Below, one piece after another: positions 44,559 through 57,019 of a DNA stretch of 64,000 nt; the first letter of the stretch is position 1, and each line of letters starts with the position of its first letter. This DNA comes from Cercophora sp. LCS_1 (lineage: Eukaryota; Ascomycota; Sordariomycetes; Sordariales; Lasiosphaeriaceae): the NCBI GenBank assembly GCA_036250225.1, contig JAPZLL010000060.1, forward strand, positions 62,001 through 126,000, written 5' to 3'. Under the pieces are notes generated by a model. It made no database searches and had not been told where the DNA came from. It saw only the letters and a program-made list of their open reading frames with translations. A program made the translations under genes and the position numbers.

Positions 44559-47500
44559 ATGATGCCTCCAGAACAGCCGACGGGTGACCGGTCCTCGTAT
44601 TCCTTCACGATGAAGACGACCGGGTTGCCATCCCAGAATACTCCCCATGCGCACAACCGATCACACTCCCGGTCGAGTTCACAGTCTCTCTTCGCCAACA
44701 AGCAAGCCACCAACACGCCAATATCGTCGCCTCGCGCACCGCACTCGGTTGGCCAGCCGTACACCCCCAAGCTTTCACCAGGCGCCCACCGCCCTGTCAG
44801 CCATGACAACCGGACGCCGAGCCCCAACTACTTTGGCCTTAGTATTGAGCCCGCGGGTGATCCCCGGGACTCGTGTTTGCTGCCACGCGACAACTGGAGC
44901 CCGCCCTCGTCTTCGGTTAAGTCGTTTGCGGCTGCGCTTCCGAAGCCGCTTCCGTTGGATGCGAATCCCGAATTTGAAGCCTTTCGACGACAGGCAGACT
45001 TAAACCGGGGAAGGCCAGGATTTAACTTGTCAGCCTCCCCGTTTGCTCTCAACCCCGTCGCGGGCCATACACCGCTGGCGTCAACACCCTCGGCACTGCA
45101 GCGGCCCCGGCCGCCGCGGTGGCATACCCAAGGCAGCGACGGCTCGGACGGCTCGATACCGCGTCCAGGTGGGCCACTCACCGGGCTTCCCCGGACAAGG
45201 GACTCTTCGGGCTCTGGCAGCAAACAAAATGGTGACAATGAAGGCTCTCATGATTCGGCCTATGGATCCGCTGACTCGAAGCGCAACTCAGAAGCGTCCC
45301 TTCATCCACCACCTCTCTTTCTCAATTTAGGAAGGCAAGAGTCTCCCGCCCAGCTTGAGGCGTCGTTCCATGTTCCGGAAAGAGGGAGGTCCAATTTGTC
45401 AGTCCCCCACGACGATGAACCATATCCGCGTCCTTTCTCAAGCCAGGGGCGCGCAAACCAGGCCCCAATGGTCGGGCTCGCACGACAGCAGCCGAGAGCC
45501 GAGACTGAGCCTCCCAAGCTGGAAAGCGGCGGGCCAGGTATGATGTCTCCAGGACAGCTGCGGGATTTGATGGAGGGAGAGGGAAGCTCGGGAGTTTTGA
45601 TTTTGGATCTCAGGGTCTCGCCACAGTTTGCGCAATCGAGAGTGAAGGGAGCGCTGAATCTTTGCATTCCGACGACACTATTGAAGCGCGCCACATACAA
45701 CTTGCAGAAGCTGCAACAATCGTTCCAGGCTGAACAGGACCAAGAGAAATTCTCCAAGTGGCACGATTTTAGGCATCTAGTGGTTTACGACGCCTCCTCT
45801 TCCGACAAGCGAGACGCCGTCTCGGCGCTGAACATGATCAAGAAGTTCTCGAATGAAGGATACTTGGGCTCGACCAACATTCTGCGCGGAGGGTTCAATG
45901 CATTTTCTGCAGCCTATCCGGAGCTGATTGACCGAACCTCTGGCCGGGGCTCGCCGGGGCTGTCCCTAGGCGGATCTGTTCCGGCCTGTCGCTCAAACGT
46001 ACCCCCGGTGATTGGTGGCGTCTTGTTGCCGCAGACGAGCAACCCGAACCCGTTCTTCAGCAACATTAGGCAAAATCAGGATCTCGTCGACGGCGTCGGG
46101 CAAATGGACATCAGCGTACCTCCGAATCTCGACCAGTCCCGACTGCCTCAGTGGCTGCGGGAGGCTGCTGACGCGGGTAACCACGGCAAGAAGGTGTCTG
46201 AAAAGTTCCTGCGCATCGAACTGGCAGAGCAGTCCCGGATGAAGGATGCGTACTCGGTTTCTACCGCTGGGCTCCAGGGAAAGAAAGCGCCCGGCGAGTC
46301 AAAGGTACAGTTGTCAGGCATCGAACAGGGCGTCAAAAACAGATACAAGGATATTCTACCGTTTGAACACGCTCGAGTCAGGCTTCTCGGACGTCCTGTG
46401 GGCGCCTGTGATTACGTCAATGCGAGCCATATTCAAGCCAGCCGAAGCCACAAGCAGTACATCGCCAGCCAAGGGCCATTGCCGGCAACGTTCGAGGTAA
46501 GATGGTTCCTTGCATCCCTCGTGGAAATCACTAATCATTGCCTAGGATTTCTGGTCGGTGATTTGGGACCAGGACGTTCGCGTGATAGTGATGTTGACGG
46601 CCGAGTCCGAGGGAGGACAGCTGAAGTGTCATCCCTACTGGAAGGGTCGCGATTTCGGACCCATTAAGCTTCGGGTCATGTCGGAGAAGAAGATCTCGCT
46701 GGATATTGACAAGCATCGATCAGACTCGACAATGTCACCCGATCCAGTATCGCGAGGCACCGATGCGCCGGCCAGTGTGGCGCGTACCACTCCCCAAGGT
46801 GAGCATGGACGTCGACGCGCCAACACGACGACAACTTTGGGTATCGGGTCTCCCGCTCCCGCACAGGCTGCGCAAGCGGGAGAGTCACCGTATGTGATCA
46901 TCCGCAAGTTCGCACTCAGCCACGCATCTCACCCTTTCTCCCCGATCCGCGAAATCACCCAGCTGCACTACCCATCCTGGCCCGACTTTGGTGCGCCTGC
47001 GAAGCCGGGCCACCTGCTTGCACTTGTCGAGCTTGCCAACATGATGCAGCACGCTGCTCTCCCAATGGATGTCGGGTCACTGTCGAGGCAAGGGAGCTTT
47101 GGGAGCGCTCCTGGGTCGGAGGTGCACCGCAAGCGTGTTGGAAACATCCCGAATCCCGTAAGTGGTCGGGCCCTCAGTTGGCATGATGAGCCGGAATCAG
47201 GTGAAAATAACAGGCCAATGCTGGTCCACTGCTCAGCTGGATGTGGCCGAACGGGTGCGTTCTGCACAGTCGACAGTGTAATCGACATGCTCAAGCGCCA
47301 GAGACTCCGCGCGGCCCAGCGCGCCAACAAGAGGATTCACGACCGCGAACGACAGCTCGCTCAGCTCAGTGACCAGACGAGGGCTAAGCGCCCAGCACTG
47401 CATCGCGACTCTGACGGAGACTTGTCCATGGCCGACGATATTGACCCGCTGGCGACATTGGTCGACCCGGCGGCGGCGGCTCTGATCGAGAGCATGGCGT

Positions 47501-47757
47501 CCTCGCAACCTACGACGGATGGCGATAAGACATCGGACGAAGGGGACATCGACACTAGCTGGCTTGACGACGAAACCATTGATCTTATCGCCAAAACGGT
47601 CGAGGACTTCCGCGGCCAGCGGCTGAGCATGGTGCAGAGCCTGCGCCAATTTGTACTTTGCTACGAAACCATTATTGAATGGGTGTGGCGTTTGCAGGAA
47701 CGCGCCGGAGGCAGTGATGTTCGCGGGCGAGCGAGAAGCGGGAGTTTGGCAGTTTAG
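44559..47757 (+). CDS. Rhodanese-PTP tyrosine phosphatase (Pyp1/Ptp2-3 type, MAPK phosphatase)
   Basis: Expected to dephosphorylate MAP kinases (Pyp1/Pyp2 in fission yeast, Ptp2/Ptp3 in budding yeast). Exons 44559-46496 and 46546-47757, 1049 aa; intron GTAAGA...CACTAATC...CCTAG joins TFE-DFWSVIW. Start is the first of two tandem ATGs. Order: Ser/Pro-rich disordered N-terminus (1-320); rhodanese/CDC25-like domain (~325-460: LILDLRVSPQFAQSRVKGA...RHLVVYDAS) in which Asp411 takes the place of the catalytic Cys, so the domain is a docking module; PTP domain from ~540 with KNRYKDILPFEHARVRL, DYVNASHIQ, WPD loop Trp791-Asp793 (SWPDFGAP), P-loop HCSAGCGRTG with Cys875 and Arg881, and Q-loop RQFVLCYE. 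Two long insertions within the PTP domain (around residues 700-735 and 900-990) are disordered. Confidence 0.94.
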
Positions 47758-48467
47758 GAGGAGGAGCGGGGCGTACATAGGAGTTGGGGCGATGCCACTT
47801 CGTCGGCTTGTGTGTGAAGCATACATAACCTTGTTTTGCATTTTTGGTTTTGGAGATGGAGGGTTCGGCCATTCTTCCGTGCATGCATGGTTGGAGTTTT
47901 GAAGGCATTTGCTGGGCTTTACTAGTCCCGGCGACAGTTTGGGATGCGATCGGAGCAACAAGCATGGGGTTGGCGGCGGGCGGCTTTTGTGCTGTATTGT
48001 TAGATACAGATCCAGGATCCAGTGATAGATCTGTCTGTCTGGGATAGATGGCAATTGCATGATACTATCCACTCATGGGTACTGCTTGGCGCGCTCTTGG
48101 TAGCGAATAATAGGTTTGGTCACGAGATCGGAAACAGGTTGAAGCAGGTTCAGAGTAGGCTCGAAAGCCGGAATCATGTTCTCGTGAACCGGTATTAAAC
48201 AAGGGATTGATGCATATTCAGATCAGTTCAAAGGGGGTCGTCTCTAGGTTGGAAATACTGCGGAGCGTAGAAAGGGCGCACATGTGCAAGTACATCACCA
48301 AGACACAGTTGTAAACCATCAGGCTGGAACGGCGGTAACCACACCAGTGCCGTTTATTGACCCTTCAGTCTATGAGCCATCCCCGCTAGTTGTACAGATA
48401 CAGATAGCAGTCGTTTGCATTGGCACATACAAACGATCTTCCCCTTTTGCCAACACCCGACACCAAA
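47758..48467. other. Convergent 3' region
   Basis: About 710 bp between the stops of the phosphatase (+) and RPT6 (-). No gene or repeat is visible. Confidence 0.5.
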
Positions 48468-49689
48468 CTAACGCCATAACTTGGCCAACGACACCTCCTT
48501 GTCGTCGTGCTTGTTGAGAATCTTGGCCGTCGCCAACTCAAAGTCCTCCTGCGTGACATGCACACGGCGCTCGCGCAGCGCATACATACCTGCCTCAGTG
48601 CACACACCCTTCAGCTCAGCACCCGAACACCCGTTCATCTTCTCGGCGATCTTGGTCAGATTGATGCCGCGTGTCAGGTTCATCTTGCGGCTGTGGATCC
48701 GCAGAATGTCGGCGCGGGCCTCGACGCTCGGTGGCGGAAACTCAATCTTGCGGTCGATACGGCCAGGACGGAGGAGCGCAGGGTCGAGAATGTCGAGACG
48801 ATTGGTGGCCATGATGACCTTGATGTTTTTGGTGGGCTCAAAGCCGTCGAGCTGGTTGAGCAGTTCCAGCATGGTGCGCTGGACTTCCGAGTCGCCACCC
48901 GATGAGCCCTCGACACGCGAGGAACCGATGGAATCGATTTCGTCCATAAAGATGATGCTTGGGGCGTGTTCGCGCGCCATGACGAAGAGCTCGCGCACCA
49001 TGCGGGAACCCTCGCCGATGTACTTTTGGACAAGCTCAGAGCCCGACACTCGGATGAACTTGCAGTCGGTGTGGTGGGCCACGGCACGGGCGAGCAGTGT
49101 CTTTCCGGTACCAGGTGGGCCGTAGAGAAGCACACCCTTGGGTTGTGCAATACCGAGGGACTCGAAGAGCTCGGGGTGTTTGAGGCCAAGTTCGATGACT
49201 TCCTTGATCTCTTTTATCTGCTGGTCCAACCCGCCGATCATGTCGTAGGTGCTGTCTGGCACTTTCTCGACCATCATGAGGGACACCAGCGGATCTACTG
49301 ATGAGGGCAGCATCTTTTCCAGCTTGTACGAGTCTGAGAGGAGCGTTACGCGCTTGCCGACAGTAAGCTTCGTGACGTCGACCGAATCGGCAATGTCAAC
49401 AACTGGCATTGAGAAATTAGCGAAACCACAACCCGTAGCTTGAAAGCGCCGCACCATATTTGCCCTCCGGATGCACCTTGACCAGGACCTTCTTGGTGCC
49501 CATCACCTTGACAACCTCGCCGACGTAAGAGCCCGGCTGTTGCAGCAGCCCGAGCTCTTCTCTGAGGAGGCGCACTCGCGAGTTGTAGTCATTTCGCTGG
49601 GCTTCAAGACGGCGCAATACAGCTTGACCCTTGAGGATCTCAAGCTGCATGGCCTCGATCTTGTTGTGGTAGTAGTTGTCCAGCGCCAT
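48468..49689 (-). CDS. RPT6: 26S proteasome regulatory ATPase RPT6
   Basis: AAA+ subunit of the 19S base that unfolds substrates into the 20S core. Exons 49455-49689 and 48468-49402, 389 aa. The intron has a GTGCGG donor, branch CGCTAATTT and CCAG acceptor and joins HPEGKY-VVDIADS. N-terminal coiled coil ([31 protein letters not shown]), OB domain ([20 protein letters not shown]), then Walker A GPPGTGKT (173-180), Walker B IIFMDEID (228-235), pore-loop KYIGEG, sensor [18 protein letters not shown]. The linker phrase [20 protein letters not shown] and C-terminal end VSLAKLWR identify RPT6 rather than another RPT. Length is normal for the family. Divergent to VNX1. Confidence 0.97.
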
Positions 49690-51350
49690 GGCGATGGCTG
49701 TCGCTCGACTCGTTGGCGCGACGATTGGCGGTGGTTAGGATGTGCGGAAGGAGACGGGGTATCGACCTGGGGTTGTTGAGTGCGCAGATTTCGTCCTTTT
49801 CACAAGTGGGACTGCGGCTGCGTTGTTGGCGTTGTGGGAAGAGATCGCCGTCCTTTGGTGTTCGCTGAGATCCGATGTTGAGCTTCAGGCGAGAAGGTCC
49901 ACGGAAGGCAACCCAGGTCAACGCAAGCTGCACCAGCCAGCGGCGCCAAGCAAATGCCAGCCGCGAGCTTGAGCGCCCACGTGACTTGGTGAATGCCCGC
50001 GCTGACATAATCATCCGCCAAGACGACCGGTTTGCAGCAAAGCAAAACACCGAGGGTGATGTCACCGCCAAGCCAAGCTGCTGTGGGTTTCACCCTCACT
50101 GCCTTCAATACCCAGTCCTGAGCTCTAGAGAACTCTGGGTTGCATACATCGTATTGCGCTGTATTCTCAAGTCCCTCCTTAGGATTCGTGCGTTGCTTCA
50201 CCCGTCATACGAGTCTAAATTTTGCACTACTCCGGCGAAGGCCGGATCCTAGCACAACAGCAGGAGCTTGGCAGACATATGCCGCAGCCAGACACCACAT
50301 TCCGTGCCAACTGTCGTCTCCCCCGTGGTGCTGATCGGCCACGGCCGCAGCCAGATCCACCAGGGCGGCCCTTTGATGGCTCCGTGACGGGACAGATTGC
50401 GGGGGAGTTGGGGCATGATGTCACGTCTAAGACAGGCAGCTCGACGCTTACACTGACCAGCAGACCAAATCATGCGCGCTGTCAGATTTTGAGGAGGTTC
50501 TACAACATGCGCGCCATTGGGAGAATACGGGAAAAGCTCGTCAGAGCAGAAAGGTAGGTTGTAGCAGGAAACATGGCGAGTGAAAAATGTTTCGCGGCAA
50601 AATACATGGAGGTCTTGGTGGGAGTTAGTGCGCTGAAATGCGATCGGCCAGCAGCCTTGAAGTCGACCCGCGCCTGCATCGGATCCCGGTTTGCGCGTCG
50701 GCTGCCCCACTAAACATGTCCTGTGAGAGCTGCTGACCAACCGCAGTCGCACCCCTGCCCAGGCTGTTTCCTCAAGAGCTCGGCATCACGATTGCGTCTA
50801 GTCCCTTGATCTTGCCCAACTCCAGAAGCAGTGGACTGCTTTTGTCCTCGTCGAGTCGAGGCGCCGCAAGTTTCCGAGGGAGGCGCACCGTTTCCATCCG
50901 CGCACGTTGGAGGATTGCGCAGTCCATTCATTCCTTCCCATCGCAAACAACGCTTGACGGCCGTTGTTTTGCTCCTTCGTCCCATATTCGGTCTCGATCC
51001 ACTTTAGGGAACCGACGACGGACTTAACGATCCACGACGCCGGCCCTCTGAACACCGATTGTTAGTTACGATCCCCAGTCGTCGCAGCTCCCCCTTCATT
51101 CATCGAACCACCACGAGCTTCTTCCGCCAAGAGCGAGCAGGACGCGTGTTTCCGGGCGGATTCTCTTCTCGACCCTTCGCTCGGATGTTTGCTTGGAGCT
51201 CGCAACCCCTTGAGCGACGCCGAATTTGCATCGATTGCACCGCGTCACGTCGCAGTACTGCGTTGTACACTTTTACTCCATCCAATCCACTTTGGCTCGT
51301 TCGCGTCCCTCCATTCCATCCTCCACTTTCGCCTTATCACGCCTGTCGCC
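49690..51350. other. Divergent promoter between RPT6 and VNX1
   Basis: 1.66 kb. Pyrimidine-rich blocks precede the VNX1 ATG. I searched for a proteasome-type PACE element (GGTGGCAAA) and did not find one. No coding region is supported. Confidence 0.45.
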
Positions 51351-54300
51351 ATGGATCCACCCAGGAAACCTGGCGACGACTCTGCCGATCCGTCCCCCAC
51401 AGATACCCGGCGTCCGTCGAGATTCGAGTCCATCACCGGCCGAGATGATAGTCTGTCGGACAGTTACCAGTCAACTGACACAATTCGGAGGAAACCAGAG
51501 GGCTATGGTGCGTCGCTGGCGCTGTCGAAAATGCCTCGGACTCTATGCTGACCAGTCCTTCCCTCGCAGGTACCATCCAGGGCCAAAATACCCTCGCACT
51601 CGGCATGACTCCCGACGCCGGCCCTTCGACCGTTCCCCCGGAGCGCTCTACTCCACGAGGCAGTCAAGCGCCCATAAGATCCCCGTTGCTCGGACCAGAT
51701 CGTGGTCGCCCACGCCCAAGAAAGCCACCCATGCCTCGTCGGGCGTCCTCCAATGCTCAGGCACCCCACCGCGGCGAGGTGTTCTCGGTCGATGATGGGA
51801 TCGCAGAGGTCGAAGCCGACGCGGCCGAACGTCAACAAACATATACCTCAACGTTGAGGAGGCGAACGCTCGCGCCAGCCTTGGCAAGGGTCCAGTCGGC
51901 CCAGGACGAGGAGAACGAGGGAAGCGACGAGCGACTCGAAGAGGTCCAGGCGGCTGCACCCGAGGAAGCAGCCGCTGAAGAGGCAGAAGCTCCAGACGAG
52001 ACACAAGACGAGGAACACGAGGATGAGGACGGTGATATCAGCGACGCCGAGAGTTTTACTCTCAAGGATCGCCAGCAAGCCATCAACGAAACGCATCCAT
52101 TCGGTATCCGGCTCTGGAAGCCAGCCTTGTACAAGAAGGACCGCTCGGTGCAGAAGAATGCCGAGGGCGATATCCACTCAGCTCCGGGCGTACACGTCAG
52201 CAACTGGCTGCTCTTCTTTAACATCATCTGGACGCTTGCCTTTGGCTGGTGGATGGCCCTGATTGCCTTTCTCGGTGCGGTCATTTGCTTTATCTTTGCA
52301 GCAGCGCCTAGTGGGCGGGAGTATGGGCGTGTGCTGTGGGGCCTGGCCGGCTATCTCTTCTATCCGTTCGGGAAGTTTATCCGTCTGGAGCAGCAGGAAG
52401 CTTATTTGGACGAAGACCAAGGCGAAGGCCGGAGCATCAGCGAGTACGAGCAATGGCAGAGCGGCGACCTCGAGTACGGACGGCTGTTCTTTGGGCCGGA
52501 GAGGAACCGGTCCATCGTTGGCCGCTCCCGAAGGAGCATCGACTCGGAGCCCGACGAGACGGAGAGCCTTCTTGGCCGAGGTCGAGGCCGTGGTTCTGAC
52601 CCAGATCTCCCGCGCATGAAGCGCAGGCTGTTTGGGCGTGGCCAGTGGAACGTGGGCCGAGTCGTCTTCTTCCTCTTTTTCTACTTCCTGATCATGCCCT
52701 CTCTCATCCTTGTCTCGCTCGTCTGCTGGTTTCTGGTGTTCTGGATTCCCATGGGCAAGGTCACGATGCTCCTCGTGGACCACCTCCGCCGCCACCCGCT
52801 AGCCCTAGCCTTTGAATCCGGCATCACATCTGCTCGAGCATCGGAAGCGCCGCACTCGTCGATTCTGGTGTGCACGTACCGCGCAGTTGGCATGAAGTAC
52901 TGGAAGTACACGATCGACGGAACCAATGTCTTCCTGATCAACCTCATGGCCATTGTCTTCCTCGTCATCTTTGACTGGATTGTCCTCGACGGCATTCTCC
53001 ATGTTGAGAACTTCTGGACGTCGTCGGCATTCCTGTTCCCCGCCGGTCTTTTGTCCATCATTCCCTTGGCATACTTTATCGGGCAAGCAGTTGCCTCGAT
53101 CTCCGCGCAGTCGTCAATGGGTCTGGGCGCGGCCATCAATGCCTTCTTCTCGACAGTAGTCGAGGTGTTCCTCTACTGTGTTGCACTTCGGCAGGGCAAG
53201 GCTCAGCTGGTTGAAGGCAGCATTATTGGCAGCATCTTTGCGGGTATTCTCTTCTTGCCGGGTCTCTCGATGTGCTGCGGCGCCATCAAGCGCAAGACAC
53301 AGCGGTTTAACTCGAGGTCGGCAGGTGTGACATCAACCATGCTGCTCTTTGCCGTCATTGGCGCGTTTGGTCCAACGCTCTTCTATCAGATCTACGGAAC
53401 GCACGAGCTCACCTGCCAGGACTGCGTCAACTTTGACCGGCCCACGCACGGCGGCGCAGCGCGGGACTGCCGGAGATGCTACTTTTCGCAGACGCCGGCG
53501 ATCAATGACCGTTTCTACCTCCAGGCGGTGCGTCCGTACTGCTATCTGGCGGCCAGTATGCTGTTCCTGTCATACATTATTGGTCTGTGGTTCACACTTC
53601 GCACGCATGCTGCCGTCATCTGGAACAGCGAAACCGACGAGAAGCGGCACGATGAAGTTACACCGCACAGCAGCTCGCGCCCCTCGGGGAACCCATTCGT
53701 CGGCGATGCGACGGGCGTCGACATCCGCGACACCAACCTCTACAAGCGCATTCTCGGACAGTCGCTCCGCCAGGTGGGCCATCAACCCCGTTCGGATGAG
53801 CAGTCACGACAGACCTTGTCGGTCACGATGGGCGGCGCCAATGGCATCCCACATGTCGTGCCCCCCAAGACGGCGTCATACAGCGACGAAGTCCTTGGAA
53901 CGAACCTTAGCATTCCTGGGTTCAGCGAGGCCGAGAATAACAATCTCGTGCACCAGGTCACAGAGATTGCCGCTACGGCTGCCACGGTCGCAGCTCGGAA
54001 CGTGCAGACGCCACGACGCATCTCTGCCCGGGACAACTCGGCGCCGACTCCCGCCCATCAATCGGTGTCGGCCCGCCACGCCCCGAGCCGAGCGCCGACG
54101 TTCCCTGACCAGGAGTACATGGGTGAGTCGGCGACTGCTCAGGGAGGTGGCCATGGCGGCCACGACGCGCCCAACTGGAGCCGGCTCAAGAGTTCCATCA
54201 TTTTGATGGGAGCCACGGTTCTCTACGCCATTATTGCCGAGATTCTTGTAGACACGGTTGATGTTGTGTTGGAGAGCGTCGAGATTGACGAGAAGTTTCT

Positions 54301-54834
54301 TGGCATCACGTTGTTCGCGCTGGTCCCGAACACGACCGAGTTTCTGGTGAGTTACCCTTTGTTTTCCGGCCTGATGCAGTTGACTAACCGAGACAGAACG
54401 CCATTTCGTTTGCCATGAACGGCAACATTGCGTTGTCGATGGAGATTGGTTCAGCATATGCACTCCAGGTGTGTCTATTGCAGATCCCGGCCCTGGTCCT
54501 GTTCTCGGCACTGTATCCGCTGGAGGTGCCGATTGAAGAGGTGGCACGCTACACGTTCAGCCTTCTCTTCCCGCAGTGGGACATGGTGACGGTGATTCTG
54601 TGTGTGTTCCTGCTGAGCTACATGTACGGCGAAGGCAAGAGCAACTACTTCAAGGGCAGCATCCTGCTGCTGAGCTACCTGGTGGTGATAACCGGGTACT
54701 ACTTTAGCGGGTTCGGGGCGTCGCTCGACAACCAGAGCGGCGTCAGCCGGTTCGACACGCTGGGCAGCGACGGCGAGTGGATGAGCTACAAGTTCAAGAC
54801 GGTGGGGCGAAGCACGGCGGGCGTCGCATTTTGA
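51351..54834 (+). CDS. VNX1: Vacuolar cation/H+ exchanger VNX1 (CaCA superfamily)
   Basis: Low-affinity vacuolar Na+(K+)/H+ antiporter, CAX-like. Exons 51351-51507, 51570-54346, 54397-54834; 1123 aa. Introns GTGCGT...TCGCAG and GTGAGT...GACTAACC...ACAG. Acidic cytosolic N-terminus (EEAEAPDETQDEEHEDEDGD), then about a dozen membrane segments. Alpha-1 region: FIGQAVASISAQSSMGLGAA, INAFFSTVVEVFLYCVALRQ and GSIIGSIFAGILFLPGLSMC. Alpha-2 repeat: GITLFALVPNTTEFLNAISF followed by AMNGNIALSMEIGSA, split by the last intron between FL and NA. A lumenal loop is Cys-rich (TCQDCVNFDRPTHGGAARDC, then RRCYF). The large N-terminal extension with two additional membrane segments (NWLLFFNIIWTLAFGWWMAL) separates VNX1 from plain CAX exchangers. 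The loop between halves (about residues 750-900) is disordered and Ser-rich, a likely regulatory region. Confidence 0.93.
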
Positions 54835-55864
54835 GGTGGCAATCATGTCTCTGCATGCTATGACTAGCCCGGATTGTGATGGCGTTGGGCCGAGGGGATG
54901 CAGTCATAGTGGGCCTCTTTTTTTTTCATGTTGATAGTACGGGGCAGGCAGGGTGTGGTTTGATTTTGACGGTGGACAGGCAGGCGGACGGAGGATGAGG
55001 TATTAATTAATAGCCTGTTGGAGTCGGATCGGGACATGTGATTAGACGGGTCTGGTGTGTTTTCTTGGCCGGACAGCAAGCAGAGAGACAAGACAGACAG
55101 GGTTAGGCGAATACCAAGGTACTCTCACGTGTTGGGTTTGTGATGCGCTGGTGACGGACAGTTGTGGAAGGCTCTGGGTGGACAGGCTGGTATTGCTATG
55201 TGGAGAGGTCAGGTGGTCGGTCACAAGCCGGGCTGGGCTGGATGCTATGGGACCGTGATGTCAGTTTCTACCCTTTCAGGATCGAGATGTGGGACTGCCA
55301 GATTTCATGTTCATATTCCCTCTCATGTTCCCCCGGAAACGACTCACCCGTGTTTGCCGAGCTTCTAGAAGGTGGGTGGAAGAACGGGGATTACGCCATT
55401 GATTTATTCTCTTGGTGCATGGGGGAAAAGATGGGGACGGAGACGAGAAATGGGCGAGTCAGGGGACTGCCGGGGATTTTCTGGCGTTTTTTTTAATGGG
55501 CGACGCGGCCGGGGAGTGGGTGATGGACTGGACACGGCTGGTGATGTGATGGGGGGTGTTGTGTGTTGTCTATGGGGTTCGGTTCTTTTCTGGGCTGCGT
55601 ATGCGTTATGGTGATAATAGTAAGGGGGCTGTTAAGTCCGATCATGGTGCTTTGGGCGCCGATTAACTGGCCGTTCGTCAAGATTGGATGTATTGTATAG
55701 GGGTAGGTATGCCAGGGGGCTTTGTTGAGGCAGTCATGGCAGTTAAGGCGAGACGTGGACGGGTGGACGGGATATGGACCAGAGATGGATGAGATTGGGG
55801 CTGGACTGGATGGCAACTGGAGATGGGCACTGGAGATGGAAGATGATGGGGACAGGGGTGTAGA

Positions 55865-55893
55865 TTGGATTGGACTGGACTGGACTGGCTGGA
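55865..55893. repeat. Degenerate (YTGGA)n repeat
   Basis: A run of TTGGA/CTGGA pentamers on the plus strand within a longer TGGA/ATGG-rich stretch (about 55,740-55,920). Confidence 0.8.
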
Positions 55894-56015
55894 TGTGTCC
55901 GGATGGGACCGAGATGGGTGGTATACGCAGTTGGGCATGCATGATATGGGATATACTTTAAGCATTTGTGTATGAGCATGGAGATTGGGCAGATGGCAGA
56001 TGGCAGATTGAAAAT

Positions 56016-56032
56016 TAGGTACCTGGTACCTA
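56016..56032. repeat. Palindrome TAGGTACC-T-GGTACCTA
   Basis: Perfect inverted repeat with 8-bp arms and a single central base. It shares the GGTA/TACC word with the tandem repeat 270 bp downstream. Confidence 0.9.
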
Positions 56033-56300
56033 GGAACGCATGGGCATATCTCGAGCATGGGGTAATATTCAGCATCAGCATGGCGCCTGGCCGGTATGGG
56101 GTAAAACACGGTAGGGGTCTGAGCGGTTCGGCGTCTTTGCGGGATGGGATGGGTATGGGTATGATGTTGATGGTGCACACAAAGATTGGTTCCAACTCGG
56201 CAGTGGCACACATGTAGTGGGCAAGGGGCAAACCGAACCAGGTGATGGACGTGTTCTGCGTTCCATGTTGCCACTCCCGTCTGCCAGTGCAGCACTGTGA

Positions 56301-56334
56301 GGTAGGTAGGTAGGTAGGTAGGCAGGTAGGTACC
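56301..56334. repeat. (GGTA)n microsatellite
   Basis: Five GGTA units, one GGCA variant, then two more GGTA units ending in CC. Upstream of the DUF1996 gene by about 690 bp. Confidence 0.95.
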
Positions 56335-56971
56335 TCGGGTATGAATCTAATTAGATTTTGACGCCCTGGACTGGAACTGCCATCGCCGGCTGGGCAGCTG
56401 ATAATTACTAGACAACCAAGAATAGGCCTGGGGCGGTACGTCAATGACGAGTGACGATTCGAGGCTGCTCGGTACATCTCGCTGCGAGAAGCAAGGGCGG
56501 GCGTGTGACCTCGCGGCGACTGGGCACTGGGCTCTGGGGGGCGTGGCGGCGTGTTTACCCGGAAGGCTCAATTGGGCCCGCGGGCGTGGTGGTGATGGGC
56601 GCTCTGCCAACTGCTCCGGAGCTCCGGCAATTGTGGTGGACGAATGCGGTAGCGGGCCCAATAACGGCAGCGGCCATCACGACCCAATCACGCATATTAT
56701 ATCCAGATGAGAGAAGAAGTTCCATCTTGTTCCGTAGCATCGGCAGTTAGCACTTGCCGGCGCGCCTGAAGGCAGATGCAGACCAAACAGCATCAACCGG
56801 GGATGCGTGGGGCTAGTCTATCGAGTCTGGGGTAGTGTTTGTGTGTCCTTGTCGGTTTTGTATAAGTGCATGCGTGCAACAGGGCCGCTTTCCTGGTTTT
56901 CTTCTTCTTTTTTTTCTGCACCCAGCCCTGCCCTTCTTTGAATTCGTTTTCTCTCAGGCTCTGGTCGACAG

Positions 56972-56995
56972 CGACAACGACAACGACAACGACAA
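56972..56995 (+). repeat. (CGACAA)4 in the DUF1996 gene leader
   Basis: Four exact CGACAA hexamers end 25 nt upstream of the ATG, within a CAA-rich leader typical of highly expressed fungal genes. Unstructured CAA leaders usually favour ribosome scanning; the effect here is inferred. Confidence 0.85.
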
Positions 56996-57019
56996 TAACA
57001 AAAGAGACAGACAGCCACG

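Larger units (their letters stand above)
54835..57019. other. G-skewed intergenic region with simple repeats
   Basis: 2.2 kb between VNX1 and the DUF1996 gene. The plus strand from about 55,000 to 56,330 is very G-rich and C-poor, so the minus strand shows long open but low-complexity frames (up to 244 codons, His/Pro/Ile-rich). It contains the (YTGGA), (GGTA) and palindromic TACC elements listed separately. The last part is the DUF1996 promoter and leader. Confidence 0.5.

Noticed and set aside
43851..44654. 267-codon minus-strand frame overlapping the phosphatase 5' region
   Set aside because: Trp/Arg-rich, no domain, overlaps the real gene antisense.
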